Below are positions 1-12,703 of a DNA stretch of 64,000 nucleotides, in pieces. Source of the stretch: Mytilus californianus (Eukaryota; Mollusca; Bivalvia; Mytilida; Mytilidae); assembly GCF_021869535.1 (NCBI RefSeq), contig NW_026262734.1:114343588-114407587 (forward strand). Reading direction: 5' to 3'. A program made the translations under genes and the position numbers. Position 1 is the first letter of the stretch; every line of letters starts with the position of its first letter. The notes under the pieces are model-generated. The model saw only the letters and a list, made by a program, of their open reading frames with translations, did not search any database and had not been told where the DNA came from.

Positions 1-67
1 TCCAGCACAATCAGGAAAGCCACCAAGCCAAAAACACGACAGACGTATCAACATATAAATAGTCACG

Positions 68-540
68 TCAGGAGTCATACAACCATAAGGGACATAATAG
101 TAAAAATACAAATAAACAGAAAACTGCAAAAGTATTGACATGATACACAACGTCAACACCTGAAATCAATAACTCAAGACCATCCTGTATAATTTGTGAG
201 GTTGACACTGAATATTTGTCTTTAAGATCGCGGTACGTTTCGAGGAACTTTTTGAGACCATGGCTCATAAATGTTTCGCTTAGACACCATTGACGTTTTA
301 CAAAGTCTGAATAGCAGCTGAAAACTCTCGAAAATTGTATTAGTTGAGAAATGCATACGCAATACGCGGGTAAATCTGATATATTTGCTGCAAAGCATGC
401 TTCGATGAAGGAAATATATGATTTCAAAATCGAAATCTTCTTGTATGTCATTGACTCTGGTTCTGAGATGATCAGCGTAGTCACATTCGAGGTATATGTC
501 AAGATATGAGGTACAGAAAGCTGTGTCTGTGGTTTTTGAA
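68..540 (-). pseudogene. RT-element 3' fragment (Penelope-like-type RT C-terminus), copy A
   Basis: Reading right to left, a degraded frame near 480-540 gives TDTA..SYLDIYLE. After a frame change, 68-502 gives an open stretch with AYCVCISQLIQFSR and a later STSQIIQ. This order (SYLD strand, then YISQLIRYSR, then a xSVSQM motif) matches the region just after the RT palm in a retroelement family that is very common in bivalves and that resembles Penelope-like RTs. The frameshift and the missing palm show a 5'-truncated dead copy. The last ~45 residues of the open frame are hydrophobic and probably not part of the original protein. The Penelope assignment is from memory and uncertain; RT-element origin is more secure. 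Confidence 0.6.
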
Positions 541-1430
541 ATCTCTAATTGCGAACTATATATTGATGTGATTCAATTAGAAACAAATTTGAATTGTTAA
601 TTCAGAGAAGATCATCAATATACATTTATATGAAATTAGAAAATGTAGCGTGTCTGATTTACTTGATTTTAACAAGTGTCTGGAGAAACTCTGACTCATA
701 TGAAATTTACAAAAAGTTAAGAAGAGGAGGCCCCCAGTATGTTCCCATAAGAATGCCGAGAACCTCCTGGGAAATCGTAGCATTTACTCCACATCCAAAT
801 CCTTTACAAGTATCATGTGGTTAGATCCATCTTCACTGCTGTTGGTCTATCAAACGTACAATTCCTTGGTAGAACATGACAAATTGATTTGTTGACTGTA
901 GTTTGCTTTACTCAACCTCAGCACAAAAAGACTATATCGTGTCTAGAGCTAATTCAAATATGTTTGCGGAGGTTTTATGTTTTTAAAATTAGACGTAAGG
1001 CCCTTCATATACTATAACTCTAGTGTAAAGCAAAATTAGGTGTTAACAATAAAATCCAACACTAAGATAAAGTGATAAAAGTTGTAATTTTTTTAAACGG
1101 AAACAACATATTTGTATTATATGTAATACATTCCTTATTCTTTCAAAAATGAACCATCTATTATGTATGTTGGCGTCGTTTTTGTTGCAGTGTTCCTGTT
1201 GTTCCATTGTTTTCCTCTAATAATAGATGTGTTACCCTCGGTTTTAGTTTGTAACCCGGATTATTTTTCTCTTAATCGATTTATAGATATAGGAAGATGT
1301 GGTATGAGTGCCAATGAGACAACTCTCCATTCATTAAACAGTATACTACTGTTGCCATTATTTTGCATTCAAAGCATGATTTAACTTCATTTTTTTCGAA
1401 GATACTCGTGTGTTATTCTGAATCTTATAA
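541..1430. other. No gene seen; dispersed-repeat remnant
   Basis: Non-coding AT-rich DNA. A short minus-oriented piece of the family-1 dispersed repeat lies at about 1285-1345 (GGTATGAGTGCCAATGAGAC). Equivalent sequence is at 26571-27420 in copy B. Confidence 0.5.
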
Positions 1431-1935
1431 TAGTCACGAGTTGATCAGTTCTCAGCTCAACTTGTTGACAAAAATAAAAGGAAAAGTTGCATTATAACAA
1501 ACCTTGTGAACTTGATTTTGTGTACTTGTTTAGGTATTTTCTAAATTTTCCGACTTGTGTACATTGTCTTTGTTCACTTGTAACATACAACTAGTCTGGT
1601 AGTTGCATTGCAACAAACCTTGTATACTTCATTTTGTTTACAAGTGGAGTTATTTTCTAAACTTTCTGACATACCGAAAGAACACTTGTTAACTTCTTCT
1701 GAACAAATTTATATTAACAAAGTGAACAAAATGTATATTATCATCTTGTGGTGTTGTTTTTGTTCACTTTCCTTGCTTATAATGTTTACTTGTCGAGTTG
1801 TTTCTCATCTTTCTCATTTACTGAAAATATATTTGTATTGTTTGTATCTAACTAAGTGTACTTTTCACAAATAAACTTGATCTCAAAATATTGCAAGTTC
1901 ACTTGTTAAATGTCAACTTGGTCTGAAATCTGTCG
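1430..1935. repeat. Repeat rich in TTGTTCACTT/AAGTGAACAA, copy A
   Basis: Repeated motifs such as AACAAACCTTGT and TTTGTTCACTT occur several times. A direct copy lies at 27420-28010 and an inverted, more diverged copy at 42080-42670. Relative to both, copy A lacks about 95 bp near position 1553, so the loss is specific to A. Confidence 0.75.
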
Positions 1936-2875
1936 GCAGGGCTTGATATTTTAACCACGTGGTCTCAGTGTATATTTTGCTTACAACTCTATCCTGTCTA
2001 GCATGGCAAATAATTATATATTAAAGGTAAATATTCAAATGTCTTTATTATCACACCTTAATTAGGAAATGCATGATTGTTATATCCCTCATCTGTCACC
2101 TGTGCATTCAATTTTTAAATCAGAGCAATTGCTGAACGATTTGAGATAGAAATCATACTCGATGTGCTCGTCAACGAAAAATATGGCCACCATTGCTAAG
2201 ACACATTTTAGCTAAAGTCATATACATTTATTGCTTACCTATTCATGAATACATTATCTCGTTAAATAAAAATAATTATACAGCCGCTTAGCAAGTAAGG
2301 CGGAATATGGGTCATTTTCAAAATCCGTCCATATTCTTGTCCGGCTAACCTGTGAGAAAAATACGGCTGTATCATTATTTGAATTTTGGTGTCCTTGCAA
2401 CGTAGATTTTTAGGTTCTACTATTTGCAGAAGAAAAATAAGGAATAGGTACCAGGATTTTCTTGGAACTCGAACTCAAAGCTCTAAAATGACCCTAAATT
2501 GCATGTTCCAAAAATACCAATTTATCGTATCAAAATAGACATCTTTACAATTATTACAAAAATCATACTATTTTCTGTTTAATGATAGAAAATACAATGT
2601 AGAATGATATCATAAAGGCATTAAATAGTAGTTGGCTATGGTTTCAGATTTGTTTTATTTGTTTATAGTGTCCTTGATATATTTTGTCAACTACATGTGA
2701 AATGAGCACGTTTTTGCTTGCCAAATATTACTTCTGACACCCCTTTTCAACTAGAAAGTGCATCAGCATTAACTTAACTTACATATCATAATAATAATGG
2801 AAGCATAAAAAGATAACTCTGTAAATGTATCAACAATTATTGGCATTTAAGTAAGTAGAGGTAGCCCCGTATTTT
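1935..2875. other. No gene seen
   Basis: AT-rich sequence without open frames of note. The same stretch is at about 28011-28970 in copy B. Confidence 0.5.
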
Positions 2876-2877
2876 TT

Positions 2878-3440
2878 TTAAATAAGAATAAAGAATGGAA
2901 ACGGAGAATGTATCAAAGAGACAACAATTCGACCAAATGTACAAAACAACCCAAGACCATCAATAAGCCTTCAACACAGCGGGAAATCCCGCACCAAGAG
3001 GCGGGCTTGAGAAGGTCCCGAAACACTAGTGACGTATACTAGATCGGGAAAATGCACTACGAAACATAGAGATGAACCAAAATAAAAAAAAAACATGCAA
3101 GTCTAACAAAGGCTAGAGGTTCCTGACTTAGGACAGGCGCAAAAATGATGTAGGGTTAAACATGTTTTGGGAGATCTCACTTGGCAAAAGAGAGGCAAAA
3201 GATACCAAAGGGACTATCCAACTGAAATGTGGGAACAAACTGACAAAGCCATGGCAAGAAATGACAAAAAAGACAAAAACCAATACACAACACAAACTAT
3301 AAAAATAAAAACTGAGCAACACGAACCCAACAAAAAACCGGAGTAAGCTCATGTGCTCCGAAAAGGTAAGCAGATCCTGCTCTACATGTGGTCCCCGTCG
3401 TATTGCTCAACATACGTATAAATTCGGTTAATACAAGTCT
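2878..3440 (-). repeat. Dispersed repeat family 2 plus RT-element 3' UTR, copy A
   Basis: From left to right, reverse-oriented: the tail (GAATGGAAACGGAGAATG...AAGAGACAACAATTCGACC), then the AGGCGGGCTTGAG core, then GTTCCTGACTTAGGACAGG. About 3170-3440 then matches the 3' UTR of the bivalve RT element (GAGCAACACGAACCC, GATCCTGCTCTACATGTGG). It looks like one composite retroelement tail or two joined fragments. No coding capacity. Confidence 0.7.
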
Positions 3441-4863
3441 CATATGGTGCTGTCATTTTCAAGAAAAGAGTAGTTATACTTTAATAAATATATTAAGTGT
3501 AACGGCCAACTACAACTGTATAATGTTGTAGACATTTTTGTTGTGTGGTTGACAATATTGTTATGTAGGTGACAAATAGCAAATGTCAAAATCGGTCGTT
3601 GAACACTGTAATAATCGAAGTAATTAGAAAACAAAAATTATCTTATGATATTTAAGAAAGAGTCATCATTTATTAGTCCTTAACATTTACATATCAACAT
3701 AATATTACTACCGTAATTTCTAATATCTCAATTTGCATTAAAAATAATCTTCCCAGTTTCATTAAGATTGCATATTTTAGATTTTGTTCATATAAATAAG
3801 AGTTCATTTATAATATTAATATCGAATTAAATTGATAAAATATTTTCTCAATTTCTATCTCAAATATTGACAGATTTTGAAAATGACCCATATAGTGTCT
3901 CTGATATCCGTACGTCCGTCTGTTGACCTCCTTTTTGTATCCATATTATTTAGCCATACATTGAATTTACTAGTAATAGCCTATTTTAGCAAGTGGTACC
4001 AATATTGTAATTATCAATCTTCAAATATCGCTTTTCGGGATTTCTATGTAACTTTTACAGACACTTAGCCATATTTGGAATACAGATACATGTACTTTAT
4101 ATTTTTGATTTTATTAAACAAAACAAAAATATTTTTGGGGGTCTTCTGCAGCATAATATGGAGCTTCATCATTTGAGCTGTGCATCAATAGTGATCTGAA
4201 TTCACTGGATTTCTAGATTACATATTGTATCAGCACTATATTGAAAACAACTGTAACAGTTACCATTCATACAATACTCGGGTACAACTACCATGAAAAA
4301 AATCTAGTTACCGAAAAAGTGATGTACCGCTGGCGGATAGCTTGCAAACCTGCCCGCTCGATATCACATTGTACATAACGTTCTCAAAATATATCCTACA
4401 GTTCAGCCATTTCGCCCGTTTAACAGGGGTAGAATTAACCTAAGTCGTATAGGGTCAATGTACCTTGTTTTCATACTGATACTGAGTGCAAGTAACGCAG
4501 AAAAGTATCAAATCACATCACGAGGTTTCCCGCGTTTCTCGAGGGAAGCAAACTCCAATATGCACACGTAATCAAAAGAAATCATGTACCTATTTTAAAC
4601 TTTATATAAAAATTGCAGTATGTGTAAGGTTTGTTGTTTGTACTTTGTCTATTTAAGGACTCTTTTATTGTAGAATCCCATATTCACATATCTCCTAAAA
4701 CGTTTTCTCATAAGAGACACTACACAAGAAACAATAATGAACAAGAAAATTTGTCTATAGTACACTGATACCCTATTCCTTGACCAAAATTTATATATCT
4801 ATATACTTTGTGGACTTTCTGTAATAACATATTTATACTTATTTTCAGGTTGTCGTAACAGTA
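3441..4863. other. No gene seen; upstream flank of the integrase element
   Basis: Non-coding. It probably includes the 5' part of the transposon whose integrase remnant begins near 4864, but I could not find terminal inverted repeats. Copy B has the same stretch at 29536-31031, with about 52 bp more near 30080. Confidence 0.45.
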
Positions 4864-6165
4864 TTGATTGTCCTACACGGCGTTATTGAGTATCCTTACA
4901 CAGGCGATGATACATCAACCGAAGATTTAGTTAAATATTATTTCTGTTGTTTATATACAAGAGAGATTTGTGGGTTTCTCATGTTGTGTCATGGTATTTT
5001 TGTAAGTGTGTCAACAATAGAACGAATCAAAAGAATATTAGGACTACGTAGACGCCAAAACCACAGTCCTACATTTCTTGTTCAGGAGAAGATATTAGAG
5101 CTCCGTTCGGAAGGTTATGCAAATCTTGGTTATAGATCCATGTGGAGATTACTTAACTCGCAGTACAATTTAACTGTCGCACAAGAAACTGTCAGACTTT
5201 GTTTACGTTCTATTGACAGTGTAGGTGAAGAATCCAGAAGAAGGCATCGATTACACAGAAGAAGTTATTACAACAGTGGACCAAACTATCCGATACACAT
5301 CGATAGCTACGATAAGTTGAAGTCATATGGTATAGCGATTCATTGAGCTATCGACGAATATTCAAGACGAATCTTATGGTTAAAGGCAGAATAACAATCC
5401 TAGATACATTGCCAAGTTTTATTTAAATTTTGTGAAGGAATCCAGAAGAATACCTCGTGTCGAACGAGCGGATGCTGGTACCGAGAATGTCATAGTTAGA
5501 GACCTACAAATAGCTTTACGTTTTGATCATGGTGATGCAATGTCTGGAGTACGAAGTTTCTCAACTGGAAGGTCTACTGGAAATTAACGTATTGAAAGGT
5601 CATGGAGAAATCTTTCGGAAAGTCTTTCTGGAGGAATAAATTCGCGTACGTGCGTGATGCTTACATTTTTTGTACCGCCGAACCATTTCATATCGAGTGT
5701 ATCAGATACTGTTTCCTTCCACTGATATGTAGGCAGCTTCAAGAATTCATGGAAACTTGGAATGAACATCGAGTAAAAAGACAGCGTCAATTTCAAGCTC
5801 ACACATGCATCCCTAACGTACTTCACCTTCAGTCTCAAATGTTTGTTACATTTGACTATTCATTTCCCTTACAATGTAGCGTAGAAACATTGGACGAATT
5901 CGCTGTTGAATATTCAGAGGAATGGCCCATAAGAGGATGTTCCGAAGAATTTTTAGAATTGATTCGATACTTTACAGGCGAAGAATCAACACTATCCCTT
6001 ATCCCACAGGACATGTACGAAGCTTTACAAAATTTCTGTGTATTGATATATATAAGTGATTCTATTACAAGTCGCATTCTCCAAATGATATGCATTTGTA
6101 ACACGGTAGCAAAATTGCATATCCCCGCGCCACAGTTGTTTCGAACAAATTATAAAATGAAATGA
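4864..6165 (+). pseudogene. Dead DDE-integrase transposon gene, copy A
   Basis: Remnant of a eukaryotic DDE integrase/transposase of a type often labelled 'integrase core domain' in fish and molluscs. The 4864-5346 frame has a helix-turn-helix-like N-terminus (VSVSTIERIKRILGLRRR, then GYRSMWRLLNSQYNLTV) and GPNYPIHIDSYDKLK with the first catalytic Asp. Read in other frames, 5347-5600 holds ADAGTEN (second Asp) and RIERSW (Glu). 5602-6165 holds FHIECIRYCF and ETWNEHRVKR, typical of the family's C-terminus. Breaks: an in-frame TGA at 5344-5346 directly after IAIH, an 8-bp loss at about 5389/5390 and a TAA at 5585-5587 just before RIERSW. TGA and TAA are shared with copy B; the 8-bp loss is not. 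It cannot encode an active enzyme. Confidence 0.85.
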
Positions 6166-6559
6166 TTTAAAGGAAATGACATCAAAATAAAAAAAAATCA
6201 GTTTAATTTTGGAAATATAATCATTTGCTATATACAGCTGTTGTTGTTATATTGTTAACAAACTTGTTATATTTCTAAGGTATACTTTTCCAACAAATAA
6301 GGGTCTTAAAAATCTTTTTCCAAAGTTGGAATTCCATCTTTTAATATTGAATGATTACCTTAACTTTTGTGACATTATCCTTTTTCTTCTTCCAAGTAAG
6401 AAACCGAATTCATATTTAATGTGTATGGTCCCGCGAAAACTTTGCGTAGTGCCGGGCAACAAAGCAAGTCTTCTTAAAGTTATTTACATTTAAATCATTC
6501 AATAATTTACAATTAAAATTATATACAGGCTGTGCTGTTTACTTCCTTTCAGAGCCTGC

Positions 6560-7577
6560 TTACAGAGCAGCTCGGAATCCCTCTTTCGTGTCAGCCGAGG
6601 TTGTTTTAGATGGAAGTTGATTCCAATTCCTGATGGTCTATGGGAAGAATGACTGTCCATAGGTGTCAGTTTTTTTTTTTTTTTTCTTGGTAAAAGTGGC
6701 CTATACCTCTGGTCCGGCTGTCGTTGGGGATAAGATATTGTTGTCTGTCTATATCGGTTAGCCGAAGCTGATTTTAAATAGCATACATAGTCTGTTGGTT
6801 TTCCTACGTTCTTCCAGGCTTTCCCACTGTAGTTGTTTAACCATGTGTGTTACACAGCCAGGTGTTCGGTCTGAGTAGTTGTTATGAGCAAATCTTGTTG
6901 CTCTTTTTTGAACTTGTTCTAATGATTTGATCTTTTTTTGGCTTGATGGGTCCCAAACTGTGCAGGCATATTCCACTGAAGGTCTTACCATGGCTGTATA
7001 TGCTGCTGCTTTTACTGGTTAAGTGCAGTCTTTCAGATTTCTTCGGATAAATCCCAATGTTGTATTTTCTTTGCCTACAATGTTATCTATGTGTCTATCC
7101 CAGGATAGGTTGTTGCTGATAGTTACGGCTAAGTATTTGTTGGCATCAACGTTGCCTTGTGTATGTCCGTGAAGCTTGTATGATGTATCTATTACTTCTT
7201 TGTTCTTCTGTGTTATTCTGAGAACTGTGCATGATTTTGCGTTAAAGCTCATTTGCCAATGTCTGCCATTTATTCTCCCATTCTTCTAATGATGTTAAGT
7301 CTTTTTGCAAAAGGTCACTGTCTGCCTGGTTATTGACTCTAAAGAGTAGGCTAACGTCTGCAAATAGATTTGTTTTAGATGACGTTGATGTTTTTGGCAT
7401 GTCATTTATGTAGGTCAGAAACAATAGAGGTCCAAGAACTGTGCCTTGGGGAACGCCTGATAGTACCGGGACTTGAGAGGAGACAGCTCTTTCTAATATT
7501 ACGCTCTGCATTCTGTTTTCAAGGTTGATAATATGAATGGTTTCCACTCTATAAAAAGTCTGAGAGTCTTTCAGCAA
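6560..7577 (-). pseudogene. LINE (non-LTR) RT 3' half, copy A
   Basis: Reading right to left: [14 protein letters not shown], then [14 protein letters not shown] (RT motif B region), INDMP, and FADV where FADD/YADD is expected. After a frame change come SFNAKSC, NKYLAVTISNNLSWDRHI, RPSVEYACTVWDP and VQKRATRFAHN. The last part near 6560-6650 encodes a degraded SFFP..I.DW..LP end with a terminal stop at 6560-6562. This order is typical of jockey/CR1-like LINEs. Lesions: Val for the second catalytic Asp, a frameshift at about 7250 shared with B, and a copy-A-only stop (CTTAAC for CTAAAC) near 7020. It is 5'-truncated near 7.6 kb, as usual for LINE insertions. Clade placement is by eye. Confidence 0.8.
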
Positions 7578-7679
7578 AATTTAACAGAGTTAGAAGTATT
7601 TTTTTAATCCAATTTTGCTATTTAACAGCAATTGTTTTACTACTGTCTGAACGTATGGATCATTGATTATTTTCCCAAA

Positions 7680-7930
7680 TCAATAATAGAATAGAAAATG
7701 GAAACGGGGTCAACAACTCGACCAAAGAGCAGAAAACAGCCCAAGGCCGACAATGGTCTTCAATGCAACGAGAAATCCCGCAACCAGAGGCGGGCTTGAG
7801 CTTGCCCCTCAATAATAATGTATACTAAAAATGTAGTTCAGCAAAATGGACACCACTATACGATTTGAAGCATAGAAATGAACCAAAATTCAAAAAAGAA
7901 CAAGACTAACAAAGGTTATTAATTAGTTAC
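7680..7930 (-). repeat. Dispersed repeat family 2 fragment, copy A
   Basis: Reverse-oriented family-2 tail and core: GAAAATGGAAACGGGGTCAAC, CTCGACCAAAGAGCAGAAAA, AGAGGCGGGCTTGAG. It abuts the truncated 5' end of the LINE fragment. The same sequence is at 33862-34100. Confidence 0.65.
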
Positions 7931-8809
7931 TTTTCCAGAATATTTTGTTAGTCCCTAGGATTAATTTTAAAATGCTGAAACTTTCTAGGCAAATTTTAAA
8001 GTGCTATTGTAATGCACCATTTGTATGTTTCTATCGCTTAATGTGTAAGAGGAGTTCTAGGACAAAATATTTAGGATCTTGTACTCTCTTGTTGCTATGC
8101 CCCGAAATTTCAAAAAAAATAAAAATGATGCCACTGACTTTTGAATTTTGCATATGTTATTTATATACCATGTTTTTCAAAGTTGTTTGATTTTCAGCAT
8201 TGTAGTCTGAATAGATTTGAAGATTTCACTATTTACTTGACATCGCGAAATCCATTTTTCTGCTCATAGATATGGCCAAAAGGCAAATTCGAATTTCGTG
8301 ATTTATTGCTATAACTAACGTTACCGACAAATAAAAAGAAATGATTGCATGCAATCACTCAGTCAAAGCTGTGAATTTTTAAAAATTGTATATTGTCAAG
8401 ACTTTTTACGTGTAAATTACTTTCATCAGGTGTTGGGTACATCCTTCTACTCTGAAAGCAGAGGTGTGCTTTTGGAAGGCAGGATATTGAAGGCTTGGAT
8501 AGTAAATTGAAAATCGTATAGATCGCCATTAGAATCTATCTATGGTTAATCCTGTATAGTTGGTCGACCAGGCTGAAGGAATGAAAAACTATGACGGAAG
8601 CAGATTTTTCGGAGTTTTGAACATGTGCTTTAAAGTTTTATAATGTTCAGAGAGCGCGGAACTCCTTTTTTCACAAGTCATTTGAAAATCAGACCCAATT
8701 CTCCAATGACGTGGATACCGTATTTATGCACTCTGAACAACCAAACTGCCGCTTTTTAATGGTTTTCGTGTCGTGTCTGAGAAATCCGGGTTGTGACCAT
8801 ATTTCTATA

Positions 8810-9800
8810 TAAGCGATAAATCATTGATAAATATTATAAACAGTAAAGGTTATCATATGGAACCTTGTGGTACTCCTGATTGAACCTCTTGGAAATAAGA
8901 TTCAATATCATTGATCATTACCTTCTGAAATCTTCATGATCAATCCAATCAATAGCATGATCATCACAATGATACACTTTTTAATTTGCGTCATAAAATA
9001 TTATGATTAACAATATGAAATGCTTTTCTAAAGTTTAAAAAAAAAGTACACATGTCAAAATCCCTTTATCCATTTCACTTAGCAATTCATCAATTAATTT
9101 ACGTAGTGCAGTGTTACATGAATGTCCAGAACTAAAGCCCAATTACTGCCTTAAAAGAAGTTTTAATTTGACGAAATATCCATATGGTTGCTTAAATTTT
9201 AGAAATGGTCGGGAGTATAGATATAAAGACTCTTACTTTCATACCAGTGGATTATCGGATTTATCCAATCGAGATAGTTAAATTATCAATTTTTAAGTCC
9301 GAGCCTTATTATTTATAATTTAACTATCGAGATTGGATAAATCCGATAATCCACGAGTAAGAATATGTTTCTCTAATGATTAAAAAATAAATTTTACTTT
9401 TTTGCTAAACTAAAATCCCCTTCGAGTGCCTTTCACTTTCAACAAAGTTGTCAATTTCATTAACACCTGTTAGCATATTTTGATTCATCCAGTGAGCTGA
9501 TAAAGGTTATGACCCTTAAACTTATCCAATCATCTTCTGAGATCACTCGCAACCACACGTTGATTAATTTTTTTTATACAATTGGTTCGGAAAGGGATAC
9601 ATTTCCATAGAATTAGAGAAATTGGCCTATAATTGTTCGCACCAGTAGCGTCGCCACCCTTGTGAAGTGATATAACCCTAGCTTCCTTCAGCTCATCAGG
9701 AAAAATACATGTACAGTGCACGCGACTCGGGTATAATTGGCGAGGATAGTTTTAGGATACGAGGTCCAACTTCATCAAGCCCTGTTGACTTACTGACTTA
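8810..9800 (-). pseudogene. Second LINE RT remnant, copy A
   Basis: Heavily decayed RT on the minus strand, different from the one at 6560-7577. Right to left: STGLDEVGPRILKLSSPII (about 9725-9790), then PDELKEARVISLHKGGD and NNYRPISLI (9600-9700), then a decayed FRKAFHIVNHNIL (about 8990-9030), then GVPQGSI followed by two stops and PLLFIIFINDL (about 8825-8885). This is the conserved order of non-LTR RT motifs. The Asp expected after KAF is His. A foldback element (9247-9354) interrupts it between the PIS and KAF motifs. No active product is possible. Confidence 0.7.
9247..9354. repeat. Foldback (long inverted repeat) element, copy A
   Basis: Arms 9247-9286 and 9315-9354 are inverted copies with two or three mismatches (start GTGGATTATCGGATTTATCC). 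The 28-bp loop is unpaired. It lies inside the second LINE remnant and is also present at 35426-35532. A MITE-like foldback insertion is likely. Confidence 0.75.
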
Positions 9801-9999
9801 CGTCTAGTTTAATTAGTTTATTGTATATTTCAGATATTGAAACAGAATAGAGGGAAAATTAGTCATTTCCATTTATCCTACTCTTTACACACGATGCTAA
9901 ACAATCTGAAGAGAAAGTGGTTTTGGGTTTAGGCACACATTTATGACCGACAGAACTAAAGTTATCATTAAGATGTTGAACAATATCTGTCAAATTTGT

Positions 10000-10734
10000 T
10001 ATATAATCAAATTATTATTATTATAAGGTTTTGATGACAGAAAAATAGAGACAATTACAATTACATTCTAAATTCTAAAACTATGCATGTAACTTCTTCT
10101 GAAAGTGTTTCTGCATCTGGAAAATTCGAGACAATAACACTTTTTCACGTTTTATCCAAACTACTTGCTGTTTTTAGAACAAGAAAAAAGAAAAAAAAAT
10201 ATTGCTTTTATTTAAATCAGACACCCTTCCGATATGAGAGGGTTACATCTAATACAAAGACAGAACATAATTTGGAAGCCATATTGCATGTATTTTTCCC
10301 TTATCTTCAAACTTCAATTTGGTGTATTTAATTTACACCCCAAATAGTATGATCAATGTAAATGATAGATTTGCTATAATTCATGAGAGGGGGGGGGGGG
10401 GGGGGGGTGTCTTTCACCAATTTTACCTTATTTTATTGGAAAGCATGATAAGTAGTATAGTGACATAAAAAAACAATACATTATTCAAAACATAACTTCC
10501 CAGCCAGGTCGCAAAGATGTCTTGTGATGAAAATAAGTTTCTAATGTTTACATGATAGCGTATTGTCTACCCAATGATTACTTGGTTAATGGAAAACAAT
10601 TATTTGTGTTATTGGGAGAAAACTCTAGCATAGAAGAATACCACATGTATTGCTGATCAAAGATACTTTGTTATAAGATCTTATCATAATGAAAGGATAC
10701 CATTTTTTTAACTGCTGTGTCGAATAATGATATA
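10000..10734. other. Non-coding stretch with G tract
   Basis: No gene seen. It contains a run of 19 G at 10389-10407. Copy B has only 7 G at 36650-36656 and lacks the following ~65 bp. A small open frame at 10083-10331 is broken in copy B and has no recognisable motif. Confidence 0.5.
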
Positions 10735-10860
10735 AAGATAAGAAGATGCGGTATGATTGCCAATGAGACAGTTCTCCATCCAAAGCCAAAAGTAGTAAGT
10801 ATAAGCAATTATAGGCTACAACTTACGTTCTTCAACGTGGCGCATTGACTCACACCGCAA
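10735..10860 (-). repeat. Dispersed repeat family 1 fragment
   Basis: Reverse-oriented: GATGCGGTATGATTGCCAATG, CTCCATCCAAAGCC, then GTTCTTCAACGTGGCGCATTG. In copy B (about 36950-36985) the middle ~90 bp are missing, leaving GATGCGGTCTTCAACGTGGC. Confidence 0.7.
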
Positions 10861-10899
10861 CGTAAGCTATAAATGTCCCTAAATGACTAGTGTAAAAGA

Positions 10900-11635
10900 G
10901 GGGCGACAGATACCAGAGGGACATTCAAACTCATAGATCGAAAATAAGCTGACAACGTCATGGCGAAAAAGGAAAAAGACAAACAGACAAATAATAGTAC
11001 ACAAGACACAACATAGAAAACTTAAGACTAAGCAACACGAACCCCACCAAAAACTGGGGTGATCTCATGTGGCACCCATCGTGTTGCTCATGTTATATAC
11101 GTTACAAACCCAGTAAATAGTCTAATTTGGTAGGTCACATTCGATCGTGAAAAGGGAACGGATTGAAGTTACGACATAAGGAACATATCCGATATCATCT
11201 GTGAAACGGATATTCCATAACGGGCAACCACCTCGTGATGGCGTCCGTTAAATTTACGATGGGATGATTTCAACTGCACCATTTGGAACTCTTGGTTTAA
11301 TAGCTTCCTTGTGAGCAGCAACCATCTATCAAGGAAATCATGATAGGAAATACAAGCCCGGGAATATCGTATCAATTGGGAGATATACACTCCGTATGCA
11401 GGTGCTGCTGGAATGTTGCTACATAGAAATGGAAAGTTCACAGTTGGGAAGCTGAAATATCTCTTTTGTCGTAAAGTTTTGTTTTCAACCGATCCTCATT
11501 GTCAATTTCTAGAGGAAAGTCAAGATATGAGGCAGACTTAACTGTATCTGTTGTATCCTTTATCTCTAGTTTGATGGGATAGATAAAATAATTAAGACGG
11601 GACAAACCAACGGTCAAAGAGGTAAGGCCTTTTCC
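10900..11635 (-). pseudogene. RT-element 3' end, copy A unit 1
   Basis: Right to left: YPIKLEIKDTTDT and SASYLD-like residues (11500-11600), then the 11169-11441 frame with NFPFLCSNIPAAPAYGVY, ISQLIRYSRACISYHDFLDR, LLTRKLLNQEF and RYGISVSQMISDMF. The 3' UTR follows at about 10900-11160, including the GAGCAACACGAACCC-type motif. The frame breaks just upstream of NFPFL, where two bases of the family sequence are lost (GAAATATCTC; copy B keeps GAAATCATCTC). The RT palm (YIDD) is not present, so this is a 5'-truncated dead retrocopy. Penelope-like affinity is my best guess. Confidence 0.75.
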
Positions 11636-11639
11636 CCCT

Positions 11640-12640
11640 GATTTTTTTTCATTTGATTAGGTAGGTTAATCATGTTTTTAAATAGCCCGATAGATGCTAA
11701 TTATAGTACATGAAAATACGTCACACCATCTATTTTCATACCTTGAACAGGTATTCTTACAATTAACAAGGCCAAGACTATTGATGTTTTGGTTTATCAA
11801 AACCAATATTGATTTAGTTTGTCAACGCCAATGAGGAGCATGAGATAACATACGGCATCCCACGTGACCTGTCAAGAAGCCGTATAATATCCGCGATGCG
11901 TTTTCCGAGGATGTTGTTTTCCTCAATCTGGATGTATATCTGTCCCAGTTTTTAAGGTTTTACAGTCTATAGGAACCGAACAACATCTTACACCAGTTGG
12001 TACTAGAACTCCTTGTGTTACAAACACACATAATCTGACCTTTTCTGGCATTGTAACGAATTGACCCTTTGTTGTGGTTTTCCTACAGTCACGATTGGTA
12101 GTGTAATTGATTCGTTCAGTGGTGTTATTTTATTTTCTTATGACTTAGGTACCGGTGCAAGGACGGTGGTAACAATGTCAGTACTAGTATCTTCACATTT
12201 GGTGGATTGGCGATAAGTTGCTGTGTACATTTGTTACATATAATACAATTTTCAAAAACGTTCTTGTTCAAGGTTTCGAAAAATTGTTTGTGTTGTTTTG
12301 AATTTGTTCTGTTATGACCTTTTTTTGATTATGTGTATATGTACACACACATTTAGGCTTCATTGCTATTTTATCAATTATCGTGTTATAAGTTATGTAC
12401 AGGCACCTTCTTCAGTTTGACGGCAATTGTTCCTTGCATATATATAATAAATGTAAACACAGGAATAGGAAATAAGTTAAAAGTATGGAAAGTAATAGGA
12501 GAACACACAATTAGCAACACATTATTTTCTTTAATGAAATAATATGGAGTCAAAATGATTCATGATGACTCTATTAATTAAACAAACATCCGAAAAAATA
12601 TGATAGAAACATTACAATTTGATATTTCAATGCAAAAAAT
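11640..12640. other. No gene seen
   Basis: Non-coding part of the 1.85-kb unit, including ACACACACATTT and poly-T patches. It is repeated at 13490-14490 and 37860-38850. Confidence 0.5.
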
Positions 12641-12703
12641 GCAAAAAATCTGCGAGAGATTTGAACCTCGTCTTAAAAGTAATCTACTATTTACAGTTCT
12701 ATA

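Larger units (their letters stand above)
10856..12703. repeat. 1.85-kb tandem duplication in copy A, unit 1
   Basis: Starts at CGCAACGTAAGCTATAAATG and ends at TTACAGTTCTATA. It is followed directly by unit 2 with only a handful of differences. Copy B has this block once (about 36986-38910), so the tandem duplication followed the A/B duplication or was lost from B. Confidence 0.93.

Noticed and set aside
1163-1874. Small plus-strand open frames at 1163-1384 and 1608-1874, also present in copy B
   Set aside because: They lie in the TTGTTCACTT repeat or its flank; the length differs between copies and they show no protein motif.
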